Assembly (NCBI GenBank): GCA_964019425.1
Contig: OZ025786.1
Span: 496,001 to 560,000, forward strand
DNA: 64,000 nucleotides
Origin: Flectonema sp. DT1601
Lineage: Eukaryota; Euglenozoa; Diplonemea; Diplonemida; Diplonemidae
Reading direction: 5' to 3'
The position numbers and the translations under genes are program-made. Positions 54,019-63,695 of the stretch are shown piece after piece (position 1 is the first letter of the stretch; each line of letters begins with the position of its first letter). The notes beneath the pieces are model-generated. The model was not told the origin of the DNA. It worked only from the letters and a program-made list of their open reading frames with translations, and did not search any database.

Positions 54019-55163
54019 ATGAATACACTCGCAGTGGGGGTTCGGTTTCTAGACTTGGATACTCAATTCGTTGATGTGTCCCCACAAACTCGTGTGGAAG
54101 ATATAAAAAAAGAAGTCTGCAATGAAATGATGGCAAAAATTTCATATTTTATTGTGACTCTGTCTGGGAATGAATTACAAGACAGATTGCTGTTATGCGA
54201 CGAGGGAATTGACGAAAACACAGTTCTCGAAATTGAACTATCACGACAAGGAATAGGTATTCAATTAATTGGAAGAGAAACAACACAACAAGAACTTATT
54301 AAGTTGGTATCTGAAGAAGATAATTGTGAAGAACTCAACAGTATTCAATCATTCATAGATGCTGGTAACTTAAATGTAAATCAACTGTCTGCTGGATTCG
54401 CTCCAATTCATTACGCAGTTCAAAGAAACCATTTACATGCAATAAACGTTCTCTCAACAGTACGAGATTTTGATATCAATAAACAAGGTGATGATTATAT
54501 CACACCACTTTGTGTTGCTTGTAGAAGTGGTAATATTGACACTGTTAAAGCTATTCTTTCAATCAAGGGAGTGTCAGTTTCAACATCAAATTCTTACGGT
54601 ATGTTCTGGTTGTTACATAATTATTATGATTTGACTATAAAAACAAAACTTACGAAAAAAAAAAAAAAAAAACAGACTGGTCACCCCTACACATTGCGTG
54701 TGAAATGGGATACACTGCAGTCGTAAAACTTTTATTAGAAATGACTGACGTTGATGTTAATGATAAAGTTCCACTACTTGTCGCAGTTGGTAACAATGCA
54801 ATGGATATTGTAACTACCTTGTTATCACACGGAAGTATTAATGCCGACAAAGCCTACGGTGGTCATACTCCACTATTTGATGCTTGTAAAAAAGGATACA
54901 TCGATATCGTGAAACAGCTTTTGGGTCATCGAACCACAAGTGTTAACCGAAAATTATTTTCAAGATCGCTTCTTGCTTGTGCGAGTTCCAGAGGTCACTT
55001 AGATATAGTGGAACATCTCTTGTCGTTTCCGGAATTGCGTATTGACGAGGCTGGAATAAGATTCATTGACCCTGCGTTAATGGCTGAGCAGAAAGGCTTC
55101 AAAGTAATCGCTCGCATTATAGAAGAGTCACGTCAATACAAAGAAGCACTAGCTCGTGTATGA
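54019..55163 (+). CDS. Ankyrin-repeat protein with ubiquitin-like N-terminus
   Basis: Exons 54019-54598 and 54676-55163 give 355 residues. Residues 1-75 look ubiquitin-like (VGVRFLDLDTQFVDVSPQTRVEDIKKEVC... LSGNELQDRLLLCDEGIDENTVLEIEL), though Lys48 and the C-terminal GG are not preserved. About seven ankyrin repeats follow (FAPIHYAVQRNHLHAINVL, DYITPLCVACRSGNIDTVKAI, DWSPLHIACEMGYTAVVKLLL and later degenerate ones). The intron lies within a repeat, and splicing restores the YDWSPLH consensus. The ATG at 54019 is preferred over upstream codons because these read through T/A-run leader sequence. A cytosolic adaptor is likely; no partner can be deduced. Confidence 0.75.
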
Positions 55164-55983
55164 TTACATTTATGCGAGTGTCCCCCTCCAGCCATAACGA
55201 TAAAGACAAAAATATTTGATATTAATTTTGTTTTTAATGCCTAAAGTTATTACTGTTTTTTTACATAGTCAAATTTCACCCTCCCTAGCCAATTTTTTTT
55301 TTAAAAAGAATTTATTTTATTTATTGACAAGTATTAGTAATTAATGAACCTACACTCTGCCGTATTATATTTTACCTGTGGTTTAATTGAAAAATCAATT
55401 CTGAACTGCATTGAATGACAACACGGAAAAAGTGATGTGTATCCTCTACGTCATCTGCAGAGTGTTTACCTATACTAACATTACCTTTAGTCAATTGTAG
55501 CATAGCTATTGTTTTATTCTTCGTAGATGCATTCAAGCATTTTAACCCCCTAGCCATATTCATTTCTTGTTAAGAAAAACAAGCAAAAGCAAACGCCTGA
55601 TTAATTTCTGAGGTCTGTTTATATAAAAAAAAAAATGTGTGTTTTTTTTCTTTATTAAAATTTCTTATTATATCGTGTTTAAATAACAATGTGTCATAAT
55701 CTACACTCTTGCTCAGTCGGCAGAAATGCTGTTCTGTTATTATTTTTCTCCTAGCCAAATTAGTATGCAGCCACCTATAACTTTCGATTGTGGGTTGCTT
55801 TTTTTTTTTTTTTTTTTTTTTGTACCACAAAACCTATGTACTACGGTAGAAAGAGAATTGTGGCATAATAACTTACCCATTCCTTTATTAGGATTTTGTA
55901 CCTTTTCGGTTGTATTCTGAGGTAGAAGACCTTTTTTTTTAATATAAACATCCGTTTCAATCAGAACAGTAATTTATTTTATA
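55164..55983. other. Intergenic with a possible minus-strand gene remnant
   Basis: 3' UTR of the ankyrin gene and leader of SURF1, with a T run at 55,799-55,820. On the minus strand from about 55,800 to 55,372 one reading frame, with a single interruption, has protein-like composition (see findings). Otherwise nothing is recognised. Confidence 0.4.
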
Positions 55984-56715
55984 ATGACGATAGGACGTAA
56001 ACTAACAGTCTGTCTAATTGGAACAACAGGAGGCTTAAGCGTATGGCAAGCTAATCGTTATATTTGGAAGGATGAAATGATACGAAACAGAGTTAAGATG
56101 ATGAACGAACCTCCGGTAGAACTTCCAACAAAAAGACCAGAAGATATCCTCAGAATTCAATGCTCTGGCACAATGCTAAATGACGGTTATATTTTAGTCG
56201 GTCCCAGACCTCGTATACTAACTGAAGCAGGAGAAATACCAGACGGTAATACAGTCTACTGTGTTTGTGTACCAATGTTAACAAATAAAAGTGAACTTGT
56301 CTGGATAAACAGAGGACAAATACTAGTCAATGATACGGCATCAGTCCCAGATAGACTTAACGCCTGGCCATCAACATGTACTGTTACAGGTGTTATTAGG
56401 GAACCGCCAAAGGATGTTGAACAAAGGAATTCTGGAAATAAATTTCGTCGAGCATACGTAAAAGAGATGTGGGATTATTACTGTTCTGAGATTGGAGGAG
56501 CCCCTAAAGGAGTACCACTACGTCCGTATATTGTTGATATGACTTGTTTTAATACATTTAACGGTCATGATAAACCGACGTATCCATTGATGAGAGCGGA
56601 CAATGACTTTATTGAACACACAATAGCTCCATTCACTCATCTTAGTTATTGCGCTACCTGGACTGGGGCATTCATGTTTGGGTTGTATTACTTGTCTTCT
56701 ACTAAAAGTTATTAA
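55984..56715 (+). CDS. SURF1: SURF1, cytochrome c oxidase assembly factor
   Basis: 243 residues, single exon. SURF1 landmarks appear in order: an N-terminal helix running into GLSVWQANRYIWKDEMI (family G.WQ..R..WK), YILVGPRP (VGPR), VWINRGQILV (family W.NRGWV), VTGVIREPP (family .G..R..E), then the second transmembrane helix with HLSYCATWTGAFMFGLYYL (family H..Y..TW). SURF1/Shy1 sits in the mitochondrial inner membrane and promotes early assembly of Cox1. The start is at the first ATG, close before the first helix; no long presequence is present, as in some protist inner-membrane proteins. Confidence 0.85.
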   Translation: MTIGRKLTVCLIGTTGGLSVWQANRYIWKDEMIRNRVKMMNEPPVELPTKRPEDILRIQCSGTMLNDGYILVGPRPRILTEAGEIPDGNTVYCVCVPMLTNKSELVWINRGQILVNDTASVPDRLNAWPSTCTVTGVIREPPKDVEQRNSGNKFRRAYVKEMWDYYCSEIGGAPKGVPLRPYIVDMTCFNTFNGHDKPTYPLMRADNDFIEHTIAPFTHLSYCATWTGAFMFGLYYLSSTKSY

Positions 56716-56948
56716 ATTGTATCAAAATGTTAACATCAAAGAATCGAGTCTCGAGCTTGTGAACCATCAGGACGCATAGCATATTCGATATTTTAATTAG
56801 CAATTTGTGTTTTAAGAAGTCGACTGACAGAAGACACAAAGAATTGCGCATGCCTTCGAAAAGTTTTTTTTTAATTTTTTTTTTTTTTATTGATTATAAT
56901 TATCATTTTTCAATTAACTGTTATATTCCTATTAGGTCGTCAGTTCAA

Positions 56949-59900
56949 ATGGCGACACTCGATATTGACACCGACAGCGAAGGGGAAGTCAGCGTTGATG
57001 ATTCGTCTTCCAGCTGTGATGAATCTTCATCAGAAGTAGAAGTAGAACTCTGTCCCTATTCAACTGTCGTAGAGTGCATTGCAAGAAAACAACAACTCAT
57101 ACAACAACAGCAACAGATAAAGAGACAAGTTGAGCTTCCAGGTGACACCCCTTTACTGATTATTGAAAGAATGAAATGTCAACTCGAGCAGGTTGAAGAA
57201 GATGTTGTGAAGCACTCAAAGTGGCAGGTGGAGCTTCAGCGAGATAAATATTTAGGCATTAGACGTCAACTTCCAATTTGGAAAAAGAAAGATGAGATCG
57301 TCGAAGCGATTGACTCCAACAGAGTAGTTCTAATCACGGGAGCTACTGGTTCTGGAAAATCAACACAAGTTCCTCAATTTATATTCGACAGGAGTAATAG
57401 TTCTCATTATCGAAAACCAGTATTAGTCGCGATGACCAGAAGAATCGCAACAACATCAGTCGCTGCTCGTGTTGCTCTCGAACGCGGAGAACTACTTGGA
57501 AAGAGTGTTGGATTTACGATAAGTGGATGCAATGCTTGTACGAAAAAAACAAATTTACACTTTGTCACAACCGGAGTACTTCTTGCAATGCTGACTTCAG
57601 GGGATTCCCTGCGAAAGTACAGCTGTCTTGTGATGGATGAAGTCCACGAAAGAAGCTTAGACATAGACATCTCTCTCTCTATAATAAAGAAGATAATGGA
57701 AAAGAGAAATACTCGAATCAAACTAGTTGTGATGTCAGCAACTATGGGTTCATTCAGAAGGGATATTCAAGAATACTTCAGAGATTACAATACCAATCCT
57801 ATACCAGTTGTGTCAACAGCAACATCATCAAACTACTCAATTAATTATATCGAAGATATTATTTTATCACCTGAACTTCACAACAAGACAGCTGATCAGT
57901 TGGATTCTCTTCAACGAACAGTAGTTCGAAAACCTCGTCGAACGCGACTAACTTCAGAACGACTCGAATATGCAGCGATGCTTATTAAAGAGCTTCACGT
58001 TAAAATATTACAACCCGACAGTAACATTTTAGTATTTCTGCCAGGACTTGGCGACATAACCGACCTGTTTAGTAAATTACAAAAAACTATTAACATAGAA
58101 ACAGCACAACTGTTATGTCTTCACAGCACTGTCAGTGTTGAAGAACAGAATAGAATTTTTCATGAGCATGGTGGGAAGCGAATGATTGTTCTTTCAACAA
58201 ACATAGCAGAGTCAGCTCTAACAGTAAAACAATTAGGAGTAGTTATAGATTTCTGTCTTCATAAGGAAACAGCACATAACTCATCGACTAACACGACATG
58301 TTTAGAGTTGAGGTGGATATCAAAGGCTATGTCTGTTCAACGTGCAGGTCGTTGTGGACGTTCTTTCGCAGGAGCAGTTTTCAGAATGATAAGTAAACAT
58401 GAATATGAACTTCTTCAGGATGCATCAGAACCTGAAATCTTATCCGCGTCTCTTCAAAGTACGTGTCTTCGAGTATTGAATATGAGATGGTTGCCTTCTT
58501 GTGATGTGTCAGACTTCTTATCAAACTTAGTCACTCCTCCTCTTTCTGAGTCAGCAACCATCGCTTCTCTGAATGATTTGGTTTCATTGAAGTGTATTGA
58601 AAAAGTTAAGGTTGAAGGATCCGCATCCTACCATCGAATAACATATCTTGGAAAAATAGCATGTCTGTTCCCTGTTGATGTCCACTCAGCTTTATTAATA
58701 ATAAACGGATACCTCACTGGTTGTTTTACTGATTGTTTAGTTATTGCTGCTTCACTCAGTAGAGGGAGAGCTATTGTTATTAATCCTTTTAGACAACCAG
58801 TCTTAGGAGGGATGCTTTCTCTTTCATATGCTGGTCCTTGTTTATCTGATGAGATTATGACCGTTAATGCTTATCAGTTTTGGTTGCAAAGACGAGATCC
58901 GTCTTTGTCAGCAGATGAAGAGAGGGATTGGTGTTTATCAAAAGGACTATCTCTACCTGCTTTAAGAGAAGTTCATGATTGTGTTCTTCAATACCGGATT
59001 TGTGCTTCGAAAATTGGAATGTGTGAAGCTCCTCTGCATGCAGAACGAGGTCGAAAAATGGAAGATAAACTGCGAAGCATCGAATTGCTTGCAGCATCCG
59101 ATGTCGATGAAACAGCGTCCCTGGCACTCGCTGTAGACCCGTCTCTACTAAAAAGTAGTTCTGAGGTTTCAAAATTATTGTTCGCTGAAATGACACTTGG
59201 GGCTATGGATCGCAGGGAAAAATTAAAAACTAGTTCAAGCTCGATAAAAAAACAACAAAATCTACGAAAACTTGAATCTGCCTACACCGCATCAGACGCC
59301 CTTCTGGTGTCCTGGCTTCTTGATGACGCTATACGTGAGACGGAACCGTATCATTTACCTGCAACTCAACAGTTTACCGTCACGTGTGCAGTTATTCAAT
59401 CGTTTTTAAACTTTTCATTTAGCGTTGGACACGCTCCGTTTGAAGGAAGGCTTCCTGTTAGTGAAGTTAAAAAAGGAGATATAAAAAGCTTTTATATCGA
59501 CATTGAATTATCACAACCAATATCTTGTAGCCCGAGTGAAAGTCAAATGTTGGGAACTAAAAGTGTTGATGTTGAGAAACTTCGTAAGAAAATCGAAGAT
59601 CAAATCTTAAGTATTAGAGACGTGCACAATAAGAGTGAACAGATTCTTCCACGAAAACTAAAAGGAGAGCCTACTATACCCGCGAGATCACTCGTTTTCA
59701 GACCAGACATTAAGAAAGTTGAATTGTACTTGCGATCATCAGCAGTGGGATCTGACACCACTGAGGGTTGGTTCTGCCAAGCACATTATCATAAAACTTA
59801 TGTTTTGAGAATAGCCAGCAGACTTCTTGATAGAAAGATCACCATCCCAAGAGAGTTTAAAGTTAAGAACCCAATTCAGAAGGCAACCAGATCCAGAGAT

Positions 59901-60764
59901 GGAAAACTACAACTTCCTGGTAAACGAATTCATCAGAATTTATTATCTAACGTCGTTGCTATTTCTAAAGTGTCCCTCCATGAGGATATTGCAGCTGGAG
60001 CTGTTTATCATTATAAAAGGGGAAAGAGAAAGTTGGTAACCCCACGACCGACATCAATTTGCTTTCCATTGTTATTACCAAATAAGAACCACGTTGGAAT
60101 TGGTGTAGGGACTCGTTTATCAGGAGGTAAAAGACTTCGATTAGACTCTGGAACAGTTCTTATAACATGTCCTGGAGGACCAGAATTAATTGCTCTACTA
60201 ACTGATGTCAGTATTGATATTTCAACTGTTGACGTTGGAGAAGAGATTAGTACTTTGTGCTACAACAGTGTTCGTAATAATGCAACAAAACGGATTCAAG
60301 TCGCGGTACCAAATGATCTCCTTCGAAGTGTTGCTAACATACGCGAGATAGCATCACTAAAGATGGAAACACTTCATAAAGGATACGTTACTCACATTAA
60401 AAACCTTCATGCTAAAAGTCGTGCCCGCAGTGATAAGATTCCTGAATTCGATGAGAGTCGAATTGTCCCAAATACTTTAGCAAATCCGTTGTTGGAATTT
60501 TCAAATATCGAACTCGGAACAACCTCTGCTGACGTTGAAATGGAAGCACCAGAGGAGTCTGATGAGACACAAAATGCTGATCAGGATGGAGGAATTATTA
60601 CTCTCCCAGGGTCTGCAATAAAAAATAGAACTGACGATGAGGAGATTTCTGAAATGCAGCGACTGGCTTTTGAGAAACTCTGCAACGCCTGTGAACCCAA
60701 CTCGAGGAGTATTGATTTACCAAATAAATATCAGACCTTAGCATCACTGCAATCAGTCAGTTAG
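56949..60764 (+). CDS. DExH-box RNA helicase, TDRD9/spindle-E-like
   Basis: 1,271 residues, single exon, from ATG 56949, which lies 13 bases after the acceptor-like CCTATTAG; the frame upstream reads T-run leader. Motif I GATGSGKST (131-139), motif II DEVH (230-233), motif III MSAT, the C-lobe FLPGLGDI, STNIAESALTVKQ and VIDFC, and motif VI QRAGRCGR (464-471) define a DEAH/RHA-type helicase. LHSTVSVEEQNRIF and STNIAES..TV....VIDFCL are closest, from memory, to TDRD9 and spindle-E, piRNA-pathway helicases. HA2-like and OB-fold-like regions follow, then ~400 residues with an RLSGGKRLRLDSGTVLITCPGG segment. I cannot confirm a Tudor domain. DHX9, DHX36 or DHX57 relatives are alternatives. Confidence 0.82.
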   Translation: MATLDIDTDSEGEVSVDDSSSSCDESSSEVEVELCPYSTVVECIARKQQLIQQQQQIKRQVELPGDTPLLIIERMKCQLEQVEEDVVKHSKWQVELQRDKYLGIRRQLPIWKKKDEIVEAIDSNRVVLITGATGSGKSTQVPQFIFDRSNSSHYRKPVLVAMTRRIATTSVAARVALERGELLGKSVGFTISGCNACTKKTNLHFVTTGVLLAMLTSGDSLRKYSCLVMDEVHERSLDIDISLSIIKKIMEKRNTRIKLVVMSATMGSFRRDIQEYFRDYNTNPIPVVSTATSSNYSINYIEDIILSPELHNKTADQLDSLQRTVVRKPRRTRLTSERLEYAAMLIKELHVKILQPDSNILVFLPGLGDITDLFSKLQKTINIETAQLLCLHSTVSVEEQNRIFHEHGGKRMIVLSTNIAESALTVKQLGVVIDFCLHKETAHNSSTNTTCLELRWISKAMSVQRAGRCGRSFAGAVFRMISKHEYELLQDASEPEILSASLQSTCLRVLNMRWLPSCDVSDFLSNLVTPPLSESATIASLNDLVSLKCIEKVKVEGSASYHRITYLGKIACLFPVDVHSALLIINGYLTGCFTDCLVIAASLSRGRAIVINPFRQPVLGGMLSLSYAGPCLSDEIMTVNAYQFWLQRRDPSLSADEERDWCLSKGLSLPALREVHDCVLQYRICASKIGMCEAPLHAERGRKMEDKLRSIELLAASDVDETASLALAVDPSLLKSSSEVSKLLFAEMTLGAMDRREKLKTSSSSIKKQQNLRKLESAYTASDALLVSWLLDDAIRETEPYHLPATQQFTVTCAVIQSFLNFSFSVGHAPFEGRLPVSEVKKGDIKSFYIDIELSQPISCSPSESQMLGTKSVDVEKLRKKIEDQILSIRDVHNKSEQILPRKLKGEPTIPARSLVFRPDIKKVELYLRSSAVGSDTTEGWFCQAHYHKTYVLRIASRLLDRKITIPREFKVKNPIQKATRSRDGKLQLPGKRIHQNLLSNVVAISKVSLHEDIAAGAVYHYKRGKRKLVTPRPTSICFPLLLPNKNHVGIGVGTRLSGGKRLRLDSGTVLITCPGGPELIALLTDVSIDISTVDVGEEISTLCYNSVRNNATKRIQVAVPNDLLRSVANIREIASLKMETLHKGYVTHIKNLHAKSRARSDKIPEFDESRIVPNTLANPLLEFSNIELGTTSADVEMEAPEESDETQNADQDGGIITLPGSAIKNRTDDEEISEMQRLAFEKLCNACEPNSRSIDLPNKYQTLASLQSVS

Positions 60765-60919
60765 TTATGTTATCTTATTGAGATCGTTGTATTCTCTCTT
60801 TTAATCTTCTCAGGAAGTGACTACCCAGAGAGCTACTAATCGCTCCGTTCTCTTTTTCAGCTTGAATGTTTTTTTTTTTTAAATAATTATTTCCCCTTCC
60901 ACAGATACTTCACTACAAT

Positions 60920-61894
60920 ATGTTGGAATTTATTAAATCGTTTTTCTCACACTTATTGCTGACTGGGTTAGCAATCTGTGTTCAGAGTTTTATGTTATTA
61001 CAAGTTGGGTTCTTCTACGTAGTTATGAAATGGAAGAACAGAAAGCCAATTGAGACAACGAGTATTGACTACACAAAGATTAACTTTGGGACTTGCACGA
61101 TGTCAATAATCATTCCAATGAGGAATGAAGCAGAAAACGTCGAGGGAACGTTAAAAAGGTTGTCTGGAAGCTGTCTGAATGCGAGTTTAATTGAAGTTGT
61201 AATCGTTGACTCCGAAAGCACTGACGACACTATTGCACGCGCCAAAGAAGTCGCACCGTCACTTCCATTTAAAAATATTGCTTTTGCAAGCGCAACCGGT
61301 GGTCGCGGTCCGACATTAGATGCCGGTGTACAAGTTGCATCAGGAGAGCTTTTATTCTTCGTGCACGCTGACTGTCAGGTTCCCAAAGACTTCGATTCGC
61401 TACTACGAGAGGCGCTGTCAAATCCAAATAACATGGCTGCTGCTTTTACGTTTGCAATCGACAGGTCAAAGCTTCCCAATTCGTATTCCCTTCCTGGAAT
61501 GACTACAATGGAACAAACTGTTTACTGGAGGTCATCTGTTTTACAACTTCCTTTTGGGGATCAGGGAATAGCAATAATAAAGAAATCACTCATCGAGAAA
61601 TACAACTCTTTTGAAGGTGCCAAGTACCCAATAATGGAAGATTTCAAACTAGTTCAGCAAATGCGAGTCGAAGGATGTTCAACTGGTAGACAAATTGCAA
61701 TTCTCCCGCAGAAGATCTGCTGCTCTCCACGTCGATGGTTGAAGATGGGAGTCTGGCGTACGAATCTTATTAATCAATTAGTAATGCTTTGGTACAGGAG
61801 TGGAGCTACTACACAACAGTTATTCGATTTTTATTATCGAAAATCGACTGAAGGAGTCCCTAAATTGTTAATGATAGCAACTTACGGATTGTAA
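60920..61894 (+). CDS. Family 2 (GT-A) glycosyltransferase with N-terminal membrane helix
   Basis: 324 residues, single exon. The N-terminal helix (LLLTGLAICVQSFMLLQVGFFYVVM, 11-37) is a signal anchor. The catalytic domain has MSIIIPMRNEAENVEGTL, VVIVDSESTDDT (nucleotide-sugar site), GGRGPTLDAGVQVASGELLFFVHADC (a D-x-D variant, HADC) and PFGDQGIAI....MEDFKL. The layout follows the TIGR04283-type GT2 transferases known mainly from bacteria and some algae and protists. Donor and acceptor sugars are unknown. CCACAG at 60,899-60,904 precedes the ATG after a pyrimidine-rich stretch. Presence of a bacterial-type family in a eukaryote may reflect old lateral transfer (inference). Confidence 0.78.
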   Translation: MLEFIKSFFSHLLLTGLAICVQSFMLLQVGFFYVVMKWKNRKPIETTSIDYTKINFGTCTMSIIIPMRNEAENVEGTLKRLSGSCLNASLIEVVIVDSESTDDTIARAKEVAPSLPFKNIAFASATGGRGPTLDAGVQVASGELLFFVHADCQVPKDFDSLLREALSNPNNMAAAFTFAIDRSKLPNSYSLPGMTTMEQTVYWRSSVLQLPFGDQGIAIIKKSLIEKYNSFEGAKYPIMEDFKLVQQMRVEGCSTGRQIAILPQKICCSPRRWLKMGVWRTNLINQLVMLWYRSGATTQQLFDFYYRKSTEGVPKLLMIATYGL

Positions 61895-62216
61895 CACCGT
61901 GATCGCTTAGTGTGATTACACTATTTTTTCTGATGTCATTTCTACTGCTGTGATCCACCATCAGCATGTCGTGTTACGTACACCACTGTGATGATGAAAG
62001 CAGCTTTGCAAGACACGTTCCGATTTTTGTTATTTTATATATATTTTTTTTTTTTTGTGAAAACACAAGACTACGGTCACGGTCTTGTTACAATTGACTG
62101 AAGAGTTGTCAAAAACAACACCTCCCTCAATTGTCGAAAGTGGTTTGTTAAATACGAGACTTTTTTGAAGTCCTCTTGTTTTTTAATTAATCATTATATT
62201 TAATGCATAGCACAAA
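61895..62216. other. Intergenic
   Basis: 3' UTR and leader of mixed composition with one T run at 62,045-62,056. GCATAG just before the next ATG could be an acceptor. No ORF supported. Confidence 0.6.
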
Positions 62217-63695
62217 ATGCCGTACCTTGAGTGGACAAATGATTACCTCGGGGAATGCTTGTGTTGGGATAATTCAACAGCTGATTGGTGTTCTGAGGAT
62301 GTAGAATACCAGTGTGCTGACCTTATGAATGAAATATCATCACCAGCGTGGGTAGGATTGATGTGGGGTGTTACGATCATAGTCGTAACGTTAATGCAAT
62401 TTGCGGTTCTGGGAATGTCAAAATATTTACGAAATAAAACAAAAGAATATCAACCTTCAATATACCATACGTTAGGGAAGACAGGATTTTATTGTACGAG
62501 AGCTTTGGGATTGTTTGCTGTGTTGGCAGGGTTTGCAGTGAGTGTGGCAAACAACGTGTTTGCGAATGATTTATTTTTTGAACTAAACCGAGTGAATAAC
62601 ACCATAACAGTTACCACCAGTATCATCAGAGGATCTGGGACAGTATTTCAACAAGCAGCGACGACTCTATCGAATGAGTTGAATGTATTGGTTCCTTCAA
62701 CAGTCGAATCAAAAACAACACGTTGGATGAATGAAGTAAACGACCAACAGGTAGAATTTTACGAAACATACAAACAATTCTTGATTCCAGCTATAATCTG
62801 GCCGCTTTGTGCTTGGTCTTTTCTTTCTTGGTTGGGGACTCTTCATAGAAAACCCACCATGACAAGAATTATGTTTGCGATCTCATCAGTGGTTTCGATA
62901 GCACTAACAATCCTGCATGTCCTAGCATTGTTAATCACTTACGTTAATGTAATCATCTGTACTGATTATGATAATGTCCAGAGTGTCGGCCTCACTATCA
63001 TTGAAGCAAGATTTAAAAATGAATCAAGCGCAATTTATGATTTCTATGACTTGTCTCAAAATGCGACAACGCGGCATTACTGTACTAGCATTGATTCACC
63101 TCTTATTAAGGCAAAGGACTATTTTGTGATAACGTTGCCGGATTGTCATGGAGATGAAAGCATAAAAAGAATTATTGAAAGCGAAAGTTACTTGAGACTT
63201 ACTACTTCAGGTCGTGGTGAGTGTACTGGTTCTTGTAGCATCCAATCTTGCTCTGAGCTATGTCTTCAAGGTTCAGCAGTAAAAAACATATCCATTGCAG
63301 TTGTTGACTCGTGGGATAAAATTCACACTTCCCTTGCCATAATTGAAACTATTGGATTTCAGTTAGCGGAACTGACGGCTTTTTCTAATTTATTTACATC
63401 TTTAAAAGCTCCAATCTGTACTCCAATATTTTTTAGTAATGTTTATATCGTAATTTGGACATCACTATTGGTATTCTTTTATACTTGTATTATCGTGTAT
63501 CTGTGGTATTCTAGTACTCACTTAGCTCCGAGGTTACACTCACGTAGAGACAGTCACCAACGAGTTGACTCGGATCAAGGTTACATATCTGATCAAGATA
63601 TCTTATTGGAATCTCTTGAGACTAGAGCTGCTGCTTCATATGGTGCTACCAAAGGGCTGCTTGGTAGTAGTCGTAGACATACTCCTGTCTCATAA
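62217..63695 (+). CDS. Five-helix membrane glycoprotein, prominin/tweety-like topology
   Basis: 492 residues, single exon. Hydrophobic helices lie at about 43-65, 91-113, 188-207, 220-247 and 400-425. The N-terminus has a Cys-rich short ectodomain (CLCWDNSTADWCSEDVEYQC). There are two extracellular loops: a helical one between helices 2 and 3, and a long Cys-rich one between helices 4 and 5 (~150 residues) with several N-x-S/T sites. The cytoplasmic tail is Ser/Arg-rich (HSRRDSHQRVDSDQGYISD). Five helices with two large loops is the topology of prominin and tweety families, but I see no sequence signature that settles it, so this is a topology-level call. Prominins mark membrane protrusions and cilia. 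Confidence 0.6.
   Translation: MPYLEWTNDYLGECLCWDNSTADWCSEDVEYQCADLMNEISSPAWVGLMWGVTIIVVTLMQFAVLGMSKYLRNKTKEYQPSIYHTLGKTGFYCTRALGLFAVLAGFAVSVANNVFANDLFFELNRVNNTITVTTSIIRGSGTVFQQAATTLSNELNVLVPSTVESKTTRWMNEVNDQQVEFYETYKQFLIPAIIWPLCAWSFLSWLGTLHRKPTMTRIMFAISSVVSIALTILHVLALLITYVNVIICTDYDNVQSVGLTIIEARFKNESSAIYDFYDLSQNATTRHYCTSIDSPLIKAKDYFVITLPDCHGDESIKRIIESESYLRLTTSGRGECTGSCSIQSCSELCLQGSAVKNISIAVVDSWDKIHTSLAIIETIGFQLAELTAFSNLFTSLKAPICTPIFFSNVYIVIWTSLLVFFYTCIIVYLWYSSTHLAPRLHSRRDSHQRVDSDQGYISDQDILLESLETRAAASYGATKGLLGSSRRHTPVS

Noticed and set aside
56805-56948. N-terminal extension of the DExH helicase
   Set aside because: It translates a T-run leader (SFFLIFFFFIDY) and lies before an acceptor-like CCTATTAG; ATG 56949 is the natural start.
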